Below are positions 27,127 to 35,589 of a stretch of DNA of 64,000 bases, piece after piece (positions within the stretch are counted from its first letter, which is position 1; each line of letters begins with the position of its first letter). This stretch comes from Cardinium endosymbiont of Dermatophagoides farinae (GTDB lineage Bacteria > Bacteroidota > Bacteroidia > Cytophagales > Amoebophilaceae): assembly GCF_007559345.1 (NCBI RefSeq), contig NZ_VMBH01000002.1, positions 22,737 to 86,736 on the forward strand, read 5' to 3'. Under the pieces are notes generated by a model. That model was given only the letters and a program-made list of their open reading frames with translations. It did no database searches and was not told the DNA's origin. The translations under genes and the position numbers were made by a program.

Positions 27127-27924
27127 AATAGGATAATTTTTATTTTTTTTTATAAACACATAAACATCTTATGATCTTCTCACTAATGAATAAGATTATG
27201 CAATTTTCAAAAAATATTTATTAAAAAGCAAGTTAATTCATCATGTATTGCAAATACAGGGCTTAAGATTACGGGATGAATGCATTAGATATAGCTAGTC
27301 TTCAACTTGAAAGCATGTAAGTTGAAAACTAGAAGGACTTCTATCTACTGAGAAATACTAGTCTATGTGGATACACTTTCGAACCAGAAAATATTTGTTT
27401 GTTTAGTTATTTTCTAATGATTCATAGTGTTTTATATTGGAAATCAGTCATTTGAAAATTAACTATTAATCAATCTATTTCTATATTATACTCATAATCA
27501 GTATAAATTTGTTGCGTAATATGCGTAGCAACGTGAGTTCATGATGGATTTGTTGCATGAATAGGTTAAAATCTTTCCTATACTTTCTTAAAGAAATATA
27601 TTACGAAACTTACACTTTTATGCCAAAATAATTGGCTTAAGGTATACCAAGAATTAGATTTTTGCTACAATGTTAAAGACAATATACTATTATACAACAA
27701 AACCATACAACTTTAAGATTCGAAGAAAGGGATCAGATTTGACAGGCTTGTGAAACTGTCCAATAAAAATTAATTGTTTGGAATTTATTAGATACAAGAA
27801 ATGATATGATTATCATAATTATGTACGTTTATCCCTTCAGAAAATCCTCTGAAAGCAAAAAGAAACTCGTATTTTAGGTAAATATGGACTATACTATCCG
27901 TTCATACATCGTAGAAAACAGAAA
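27127..27924. other. 798-base stretch without recognisable genes
   Basis: AT-rich, with no open frame that I can support. It contains a CTCATAATCAGTATAAAT motif (~27490), related to the CAGTAT motifs in the origin region and at 35065. No tRNA or structured RNA was recognised. Confidence 0.4.
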
Positions 27925-28707
27925 TTATCTTCTTTGCCAATCATTTGGATAATAATCTCTGTACAAGTCCCACATATCATTGCTATTATTAATAGCATCT
28001 TCTGCATCCAATGAAGTATCATAAGCAGACTCATTGGCATCTCTAAGCATATCCCTCATAGAATTTAGGATCCGATTTACTCCATATCTTCCGCGCTCAG
28101 GAGCTGTAGTTTGAGGATCATGTTCGGTAAGAAAATCCCTATTATACAGATCCAATACTCTCTCTGCTTCATCCATTAAACCCTGTATATTATTTAATCT
28201 ACCATTTGCATGGTTGAGTAGAGCTCTTGTATTTACAGACAGATCACGAGCTTGACGAATGCGCTCCACATTGTCATCGAAACGTTCTATACGTTCACGA
28301 TCACCACGCCTAGCTGCACCATGATCATGTGGATGAGCTCCCCTACGAGCTAAAGCCCCTGCAGCAGGAGGAAGATCTCTACCACTAATACTAATAACCC
28401 TATTGGCAATATATGTACACCTTTCAGAAGCAAACCTAGCCCGTTCAACACGGTTCTCCGCCCAAGCAAGAGCATCCCTAATAGTATTCAACATATCTTC
28501 CAGGCTATTAAGATAATCGTTACGATATACCTGTGTAAGATTACCTTCATTATTCTGGTTTAATCGTATGTCCTCATTTAGTGCATTAATATTTCTTCTA
28601 AATGCTTCAGGGTCATTATCTGCTGCAGAAAGACGATCAGTTCTAATTAAGATAATTGGAATAAAAAGAAAAGCCAACGTCCTTTTTAATATTGATGAAT
28701 TCTTCAT
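27925..28707 (-). CDS. Secreted helical protein of unknown function
   Basis: From ATG 28707 the 260-residue product has a signal peptide (MKNSSILKRTLAFLFIPIIL ... LSAADN). It then forms almost entirely helical, Asn/Arg/Asp-rich sequence with heptad-like spacing (YLNSLEDMLNTIRDALAWAE, VNRILNSMRDMLRDANESAY) and an odd His-rich patch, AHPHDHG. I do not recognise a family. The protein at 33936-34742 has similar size, composition and export signal and could be a distant paralogue. The upstream sequence including start and N-terminal codons is tandemly duplicated (28683-28782). Confidence 0.65.
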   Translation of the reverse strand: MKNSSILKRTLAFLFIPIILIRTDRLSAADNDPEAFRRNINALNEDIRLNQNNEGNLTQVYRNDYLNSLEDMLNTIRDALAWAENRVERARFASERCTYIANRVISISGRDLPPAAGALARRGAHPHDHGAARRGDRERIERFDDNVERIRQARDLSVNTRALLNHANGRLNNIQGLMDEAERVLDLYNRDFLTEHDPQTTAPERGRYGVNRILNSMRDMLRDANESAYDTSLDAEDAINNSNDMWDLYRDYYPNDWQRR

Positions 28708-28782
28708 ATGTGTGATCAAAATTTATTTATCATTTTTAATATTGATGAATTCTTCATATGTGTGATCAAAATTTATTTATCA
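28683..28782. repeat. Exact 50-bp tandem duplication at the 5' end of a secreted-protein gene
   Basis: Units 28683-28732 and 28733-28782 are identical. The unit includes the ATG and first codons (MKNSSI...) of the gene at 27925-28707 plus its leader, so a second start with a short dead-end frame lies just upstream of the real one. Confidence 0.9.
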
Positions 28783-28923
28783 TTAAATATTATGTATACA
28801 CTTGTGTAACAATAGTAATTACATTTTAATATAATTTCTAACCTATAATTCGTTATTCATTTTACTATTGTTATCTAAAAGGAAAAACTATATAATAAAA
28901 ATTAATTCAGGATAACTAAGGAA

Positions 28924-29313
28924 CTAAGTTTTATTCATCTGATTTTTCCTACGTTTTACAAATTCTTCGTATGACTTTTCATTTTTTTCAGCAGCCCGAG
29001 CAGCACGTTCAGCAGCCTCAGCAATACAACGATAACCCTCACCTAATTCTGTGTTTTGATAATCTCTGGCACGCTTGTTCATTTTATTAGCATGTTCCTT
29101 AGCGTTTTCGGTAATAACCTTATAATTAGCGATACGTCTTTCTTGATCATCAATGATACGATTACGGACCTTATCAGCCTTATTAGAAATTTCAGAAGAA
29201 ATTCTAATTCCATCACCACTACCATCCATATAACTTGGATTCTCCATTTTATTACATCCAGTTATTCCAACTGTATAGCAACACAATAGCACTTTAAAAT
29301 TATTCGTGTTCAT
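28924..29313 (-). CDS. Small helical lipoprotein
   Basis: This 129-residue protein has a lipoprotein signal (FKVLLCCYTVGITGC). The mature part is a charged, Ala/Glu/Arg-rich helix (RARDYQNTELGEGYRCIAEA, AERAARAAEKNEKSYEEF), probably a coiled coil. The layout (short linker, then charged helix) is like the lipoprotein at 33383-33847, but they are not clearly homologous. It belongs to the accessory cluster of exported proteins. The function is unknown. Confidence 0.6.
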   Translation of the reverse strand: MNTNNFKVLLCCYTVGITGCNKMENPSYMDGSGDGIRISSEISNKADKVRNRIIDDQERRIANYKVITENAKEHANKMNKRARDYQNTELGEGYRCIAEAAERAARAAEKNEKSYEEFVKRRKNQMNKT

Positions 29314-29793
29314 TTTTATTTAGTTTAGTTCAAATCAAAGCTAATTTTCCATTACAATTTTACCTTTAATATCTTGACACTAATTTTACAAAAAAGCAAT
29401 TAAATCCGCAAATAATTTATAGATATAGAGTATATAAAAATTTCTCCTATTTACTTTACAAAAAATTATGATTTTGATTTGATCCAGAGATTAATTATCC
29501 ACCGATGTATAAAATTCCACACAGTGAAAATATATTCATCTACTTGTCTCGAGAAACGACCGTTTAGCGAGACACATTTATCTCTTATCTCAAACTTTAT
29601 CCCAGGGTGGATGAAGAATTTCCAGTTTAAATCAAAATCATAACTTTCTATTCATTCGAGACATATTTTACAATTGAAAATCAATGATATATATTAAATA
29701 TACATTATTGAACGTATATTTGCACATGATTTGTCCTAGTACACTAATGGTGGTATTTCTCAAACTTACTATGCAGTTTTCTGCCTATTGTTG
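29314..29793. other. 480-base stretch without genes
   Basis: AT-rich and non-coding. It contains a small inverted repeat TGTCTCG/CGAGACA (29545-29551, 29568-29574). It also has an 18-base sequence, CATGATTTGTCCTAGTAC (29725-29742), repeated with one mismatch at 35526-35543. These are perhaps relics of an insertion element. Confidence 0.45.
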
Positions 29794-31911
29794 CTAGGTA
29801 CTGGGTGCTGTGTGATGTGTGTCCATATGGTATCTTAAACCATTACTCTGAGTGAACCCTTCCCCACACTCCTGACATTCATACGGTTTTTATTCTCTGT
29901 GGGTTCGAATATGTTTTGTTAGGTGACTTGACTGAATAAATTTCTTACCGCAGTATGAACATTTGAACGGTCTTTCTCCTGTATGGATTCGAGTATGTGT
30001 TTCTAATCCACCTTTCGTTTTGAATTGTCCAGTACAAAATGTGCATTCATACGGTCTTTCTCTTTTGTGGCATCTTGTATGTGTTTCTAATTTAGATTTG
30101 CTAACGCATATCTTGCCACAGTATTCACATTTAAATTCACTTTTTTTGTGTGAGTTATTGTATGGGTTTTTAAGTCACCTAATCGAGCGAAACTTTTCTC
30201 ACAGTATTCACATTTGTACGGTTTTTCTCCTGTGTGGATTCGCAAATGGGTTTTTAGTCCACTTTTCCAAGTGCATTTTTGCCTACAGTCCCCCCATTTA
30301 CATATAAAAGGTGCTTCTATTGTGTGTGTGTTCACGTGAATATATAAATCATCTCTACTAACACAATCTTTACCACAATTCCCCCATTCACATGTGATCA
30401 GACTTTTAGAACCACATTCTGTTTGCTTTATTTTTTTATGTGATGTTCCGGTATCCTGATTAAACTCATCAGGTCTTTTAACACTCGTATTATCTTGTGT
30501 AGTAGTAGTCCTATTATTTAAATAAGTACTAGACAAATAAGACTCAAATTCAGACCAATTCTTGTCTAATTTATCGACATCATTAGATGGAATGTAATAT
30601 TTATCATCTAAATCGAGTAGATTTAACTTTGGCTCTTCTTTTGGTTGATTTTTATGTTCTGTTGAAGTAGGATATTTTTTATTTAGGATTATATTCCCTA
30701 ATAATTCAACCATAGGTGTATTATGATCCTTAGCATATAAACCTAAAGTATCCTTAGTAGATTGTAATTGTTCTATATTTATATAATCCGATAAAATTGT
30801 AACAAGATTTTTATGACCACCTATCACTGCAAGATCAAATACTGAATGCGTGAAATTATCTTTTATATTACATAAAATATTATCTATATCTTTATCTATA
30901 TTTACATTTGACAATTTCTGAACATGAGAAAGGGAGCTTCTGTAACCAATCTAAGATCATTCTACAAATATCGACACGTCCATTTTCAGCCAAAATATGA
31001 AACACAGTATACCCTTTTTTATTCTGTATTTTTAGATCTTCAATCTTATCATTATACCAAATGAGTGTATCTATATTTTTATCAGAGTTAATGAAAGACT
31101 GAAAAAAAGAAATATCGTTCTTTTCAGCTGCAGTATGCAGTTTGCTGTTTTCTTCTATTTGATATTCATTATTTTTATGCTTTATGTACTCCTTTATTAC
31201 TTCAATCGCAGTTTTAATCTGTTCACATTTTTCAATATTTGCTTCATTTTTAATCTGTTTTTCTGCAAGATTAATAGCACGTTGTAGTATATAGTATTGT
31301 ATAGTACAGTTATACATATTTAAGTGCTTAAATGCTTTTTTTAGGAGATATGTATTTCCACTTATGGTTACTAAATCAATAGGGGTTAAACCTTCATTAT
31401 TTTTTTGTTCTAGATTTACAACTATGGACCTATAATGATGGTGTAAAGATGTAGTCTTATGATTTTCAAAAAGGTTTCTAATAAAATTAATATTATCAAA
31501 ATTATTATGTAGTAGAGTATTACCATATTTATCTGACTTGTTGTATCTATTAAATAAGTATTTAATGGTATCTTCATGGCAAGTACAACATTCTGACTTT
31601 GGATGAATAATCCTGTCTAACTCATTAGGATTTATACCTTGTTCTAAGAAAGATTGAATAAATCCGACATCACCTTTTATGGCTGCAGTATAAATTAATT
31701 CGTTTGCTTGATCTAAATGGAGGATTGGTATAATTTCTTTTTCGCTAGAATATCCATCACATCTTGCTATATTACTATCTGTGATACCATTATTATACCT
31801 ACTTGTATTACCACATCCGTATACAAAGCATCCCAAAAATAAATAGCATAAAAAATAGGATAATGACTTGTTATAAAATTTATTTCTTATTAAACTTAAA
31901 GAATCGTACAT
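29794..31911 (-). pseudogene. Ankyrin-repeat plus seven-finger C2H2 zinc-finger protein (eukaryotic-like), three lesions
   Basis: From ATG 31911 the product has a lipoprotein signal (CYLFLGCFVYGC) and ankyrin repeats (about 60-330). A shift near 30900 leads to a linker with a basic pair, KRPDEF ... HKKIKQ. Then come C2H2 fingers: two of the GLI/ZIC-like CxWxxC form (CEWGNC, CKWGDC), one classical finger after TGEKPYKC, and three more (CEYCGK, CTFCTG, CSYCGK) with TGERPF linkers. A last finger (CQECGEGF ... HMDTH) ends at TAG 29794. Lesions are a -1 shift near 30900, a T7 run at 30141-30147 (A7 in the gene, one A short of the zinc-finger frame), and TAA at 29890-29892. Such linked fingers are typical of eukaryotes, so host origin and nuclear targeting are inferred. 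Confidence 0.82.
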
Positions 31912-32107
31912 TGTAATTAAAAAAATTAGAGATATAGCCTCTGGCATATACTTATCCACTTATATATTACGACTAAATTTGGATAACTATAGATTGTTTT
32001 AGCATTACTTTGCAAAAGTATAAAAAATATAAATAAAATCCTACCTATAGCGATGTTTTTTACAGTACGCCTTTAATTTATATCCTCTCTAATTCGCTTA
32101 CTGAAGA
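31912..32107. other. Gap between the two ankyrin genes
   Basis: About 200 bases with no gene. It presumably holds the promoter of the ankyrin zinc-finger gene, but no clear element is recognised. Confidence 0.4.
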
Positions 32108-32866
32108 TTAGTTGACTGGTTTTATTGCTTGTCTACAAATAGGACAGATTTTGTTATCACTTTTCTCGATATCTACCCAATCCTTAACGCATGATTTATG
32201 GAAAAAGTGCCCACATGTAGTTATATGTATAAGGGATATAGCCTTAATGGATATAGTATCAGGGAATATATCATCAAGACATATAGAACAGGATGCTTCA
32301 CGTTCAGTCCTAATATCTTGCAGTAATAAATTAACTATATCTGTTCTACTATTATCAAACGCTACATTAAGAGCTGTGTCCCCATTGGAGTTTTTTGCAT
32401 TGATATCAATGCCTGTACACTTCATTAGTTTTTCAACTATATCAAAGTGCCCTAATCTTGATGCTACATGAATAGGGGCATTGCCATAACTATTTTTTTT
32501 ATTGACATCAATATCTTCACAAGTAACTAAAAAAGATACTATTTCTAGTTTATTTAGCTCAGATGCATAATAAAGAGACGTCTTACCAGTACTATCCGTT
32601 GCATTGACATCAGTTTTTGGATCATTAAGTAAAGATTTTAACCCGTTTATATCACTATTTTCAACTGATATGTGCAGTTGTGTCTTTAAGTAATTTGTTA
32701 ATGGGATAGGATTACGTGAAATACCATTCAACGTTTCCGGAATATATGTTGCATTCTCATTTACACCATATCTTCCGACAAATTTATCACAACTTACTAA
32801 AGATAACACCACACTTAATCTGGTGATTAATATGAAACGTAAAGTACGTGTTATAGGGTGGTTCAT
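32108..32866 (-). CDS. Ankyrin-RING lipoprotein (second type), candidate E3 ubiquitin ligase
   Basis: This intact 252-residue protein has a lipoprotein signal (about 1-26, LSVVLSLVSC). About four ankyrin repeats follow (60-185; TSLYYASELNKLEIVSFL, APIHVASRLGHFDIVEKL, DTALNVAFDNSRTDIVNLLL). A C-terminal RING-H2 finger (about 193-245) reads CSIC ... CGHFFHKSC ... CPIC. It is smaller than the tra-operon ankyrin-RING protein, with the RING at the end instead of between repeats, so it is not a recent copy. It lies upstream of the ankyrin zinc-finger gene on the same strand. E2 binding and host targeting are inferred from the domain. Confidence 0.83.
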   Translation of the reverse strand: MNHPITRTLRFILITRLSVVLSLVSCDKFVGRYGVNENATYIPETLNGISRNPIPLTNYLKTQLHISVENSDINGLKSLLNDPKTDVNATDSTGKTSLYYASELNKLEIVSFLVTCEDIDVNKKNSYGNAPIHVASRLGHFDIVEKLMKCTGIDINAKNSNGDTALNVAFDNSRTDIVNLLLQDIRTEREASCSICLDDIFPDTISIKAISLIHITTCGHFFHKSCVKDWVDIEKSDNKICPICRQAIKPVN

Positions 32867-33382
32867 TCTTTTAGAAAAAATATATAAATGTTTATAGCTG
32901 CTCTGACTATATTATTTTTATGTAAAATAATATTATGAACAACATGCTATTATACCAACCTGTAAGACTTATATGGATCTCTTCAGAAGGATGAAAATAA
33001 ATCACGTTAAGGTAACAAATTATAAAATCCTTCTTGGATATAATGTATGAAAATTGGGCATTTACCTGAATGTTTTTCTAATCCTAATCGTGTGCCACGA
33101 GTGAGACGACAAGTCAATGGAAAAGATATTTACTAGTATTAATAAAAATTCACTTCACTGAGTGAAGTATAGTGTCATATACTATATACATTTATTTGTA
33201 TATTTTGTGACTTTTTTGTATAATTAACAAGTTACTAATGTTTTAGTAGTTAAAATGTTTTAGTAGTTAATATGTGCAAATAACCTAAAATCAAAAATAT
33301 CGACTTTATTCAGTTAAAATTGATATTACTGTGTTAGGATCTATTCTAAATTACTAACATACTTAATAGTATATAAATTTTT
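32867..33382. other. 516-base stretch without genes
   Basis: AT-rich. A short imperfect tandem repeat of ATGTTTTAGTAGTTAA occurs at about 33237-33270. It forms the divergent promoter region between the ankyrin-RING gene and the plus-strand lipoprotein. No regulatory motif can be named. Confidence 0.4.
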
Positions 33383-33847
33383 ATGATTATTATGAATACA
33401 AAACTATTTTACACTTTGAATTTAATAGCTTACACTGGAATCGGTGCTTGCAATGGGGCTACCGTGAGCAAAATGGATAAAAAAACTGTAACACTAGCAC
33501 AAGAATCTGATAAAGGAAGTTCCTATATGTCTAATGTCAGTAATAATAAGAATGTTACTATTACTAGAGAGATGATTACTAAATATGAAAAAGAAGCTGA
33601 TGAACTCGACAAAGAATCTGAGGATATGAAGAAAAAGATCCGTGATCGTATGGGAAAAGACAATAAAGAGAAAACGGCTTCATTTCCTTGTGATAATTAC
33701 AAAGTAAGTGGTAATTATATTGATAAATTCATTACTGTTACTGAAGAAATTATTATTAAGTATGAAAAAGAAGCTGATGAACTCGACAAAGAATCTGAAG
33801 ATATGAAGAAGAAGATCCGTGATCGTATTGGTAAAGACAATAAATGA
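33383..33847 (+). CDS. Small lipoprotein with an internal duplication
   Basis: This 154-residue protein has a lipoprotein signal (LNLIAYTGIGAC). The mature part holds two near-identical charged helices, (M/I)I(T/I)KYEKEADELDKESEDM followed by KKKIRDR(M/I)GKDNK, 59 codons apart (DNA repeat starting at 33584 and 33761). The high DNA identity points to a recent in-frame duplication. ATG 33392 is an alternative start. The family is unknown. Confidence 0.65.
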   Translation: MIIMNTKLFYTLNLIAYTGIGACNGATVSKMDKKTVTLAQESDKGSSYMSNVSNNKNVTITREMITKYEKEADELDKESEDMKKKIRDRMGKDNKEKTASFPCDNYKVSGNYIDKFITVTEEIIIKYEKEADELDKESEDMKKKIRDRIGKDNK

Positions 33848-33935
33848 TAATTATTAAAGTCATTCGTAAAATGATAAAAAATAAACCTGTACTTTAATAC
33901 ATAACGTATAAATAATACTTTTTAAGACATTGTAT

Positions 33936-34742
33936 ATGGAAAATAACAATCGTAAATACCCATATTATTTAAGGTTAATCACATGCGTAAGATTTTTTCT
34001 TGTCTTGGTTGCATTAACAGGAATGAATAACCCTGATAATTATAACCGGTTACTTCGTAATGAGCAGCATAACTACTACCGTCAATCTGATAACTATCGT
34101 GAACGTATTACAGAAGCTGTAATTTCAGCTTGTCAAGCTGCCATGAGAGCTAGAACCTGGTCTGCTAGTAGGGTGCGAGAGACAGAGTTAGCTGTAGCTA
34201 AGATAGATTTTATATTAAATACTGAGCTACGAATTATTATCAGCAATATTACAAGTAATAATCTTGTTCAAGAAAGTTTAAGAAGATATAATCCAGGTGA
34301 ACATGTTGAAGGAATCCAACGCAACAATAGAGATAATAGAATCAGGAATATTATTAATGTAGAACTTGAGCGCATAGAACGAGATGTAAGGTCTGCTCTT
34401 AGAAACACCACTGAACAAAGAAAATTAGCACGGTGGGGACTAAATGGTCGACCTAACGCACATGGTGATATGGGTAAATCGTTCGATCAGCTACTTAATG
34501 AGATGAGAGATTCTAGGGATAATCTTAACCAGCGAATAGCACCAATGCCTCTTTTGGATAATCGAGATAGAGACGATATTCAATTAGCAGCTAGTAAACT
34601 GAAATATATAAATAAAACTTCTTTTCAGATTTCTGCATATGCTGATATATCCCTTGAAGAACTTCAAAGAGTAGAAGAATATTATGATGAAGCTGCTGAA
34701 CTGATAAATGAAATTAATCAACTTATAGGAAATAATGGGTAA
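33936..34742 (+). CDS. Membrane-anchored or secreted helical protein, unknown function
   Basis: From ATG 33936 the 268-residue product has a basic N-terminus and a hydrophobic segment (LRLITCVRFFLVLVALTG). Long Asn/Arg/Glu-rich helices follow (AVISACQAAMRARTWSASRV, NVELERIERDVRSALRNTTE, LEELQRVEEYYDEAAELINE). It resembles the secreted helical protein at 27925-28707 in size, composition and layout. No known domain is recognised. An upstream in-frame TTG (33930) is a less likely start. Confidence 0.62.
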   Translation: MENNNRKYPYYLRLITCVRFFLVLVALTGMNNPDNYNRLLRNEQHNYYRQSDNYRERITEAVISACQAAMRARTWSASRVRETELAVAKIDFILNTELRIIISNITSNNLVQESLRRYNPGEHVEGIQRNNRDNRIRNIINVELERIERDVRSALRNTTEQRKLARWGLNGRPNAHGDMGKSFDQLLNEMRDSRDNLNQRIAPMPLLDNRDRDDIQLAASKLKYINKTSFQISAYADISLEELQRVEEYYDEAAELINEINQLIGNNG

Positions 34743-34819
34743 AACTTATCATATAAATACTATTAAGGCTAATTGTTCAATTAGGCAGCATATCTGTTAA
34801 GCTTCCAAACACATTTGTG

Positions 34820-35270
34820 GCATCCATTCAAAACTGTGGATGAAGTTTTATTTTCGACATATTTTAGCCGACATTCCGCACAAAAAAATGCTTTTTATAA
34901 ATTATTTTTAACTGATTTATAATGAATATAAAAAACACATAAATTTTATAAAAGAATAAATATAGGTTTTGCAATTTTTATTAAAAATTTTTTAACTGAA
35001 AATCAGCTATGCAAAAATTAATTTAGAATTAATAAAATGAGTGATTTTTAATCATTAAACTCATAGTCAGTGTAAAATTTTGTTCGGAATGTCGGTTTTA
35101 GGCATGCGTTTAGGATATTCTTTTAACGAAAGCGCACAAGTTTTGTTCCAAATTTTGGTAACACACTGGAAAAAACGTGTTTTTTCCAGTGTGCTTCTAA
35201 GAAGCTGCAACATAATCAAGTTTCTTTTTTAGGTATAACCTGCGTCCGTGTGTGGGGGCTGAATGGATAC
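34820..35270. mobile_element. 451-bp degenerate IS66-like miniature element
   Basis: The outer ends share G(C/T)ATCCATTCA, and the left end (CATTCAAAACTGTGGATGAAG) resembles the left end of the 143-bp element at 26359. Flanks CATTTGTG/CATTTGTT match at 7 of 8 positions. Inside are a second inverted pair (CCGACATTCCG near 34869, CGGAATGTCGG near 35085) and a perfect 14-bp hairpin at 35162-35193. GGCATGCGTTTAGGATATTC recalls interior motifs of the other miniature elements. It is non-coding. Confidence 0.55.
35162..35193. repeat. Perfect 14-bp stem hairpin
   Basis: CACACTGGAAAAAA (35162-35175) pairs exactly with TTTTTTCCAGTGTG (35180-35193) around the loop CGTG. It lies inside the degenerate miniature element, and no gene ends nearby, so it is more likely part of the element than a gene terminator. 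Confidence 0.8.
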
Positions 35271-35589
35271 CATTTGTTGGTGAGTGTTTCATATTGATTG
35301 TATTGTTAATAAAAGCATAGGTAATATGACGCTCCAAGTTTTTATAATACAATGATAACCAGTATCATTAATTGTTAAGTTATTATATTGAAATGTATAT
35401 GGAATAAACTTTGTAAAATAAACTTTTTATTTATACTGATTATCAGATTAAAACATAATATAATCCCTGGTTTATAACAGTACTTCATGGTCGACTAAAT
35501 AGTAATCGCTTATAGTGTATTTACGCATGATTTTTCCTAGTACTTTATTTACATAGGATATATTTCATAGTTAAATCAAATATTTAATC
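35271..35589. other. Gap with short repeats before the symporter-HD gene end
   Basis: No gene. It has ATGATAACCAGTATCAT (~35350) and ACTGATTATCAG (~35438), palindrome-like motifs related to the origin-region repeats. It also has the 17-base and 18-base repeats at 35481-35497 and 35526-35543 shared with 21214 and 29725. Confidence 0.45.

Noticed and set aside
29545..29574. TGTCTCG/CGAGACA inverted repeat as a transposon end
   Set aside because: Only 7 bp per arm with no partner, transposase or target duplication; too weak.
33930..33935. TTG start for the helical protein after the duplicated-helix lipoprotein
   Set aside because: ATG six bases downstream gives the same signal segment, so the rare start is not needed.
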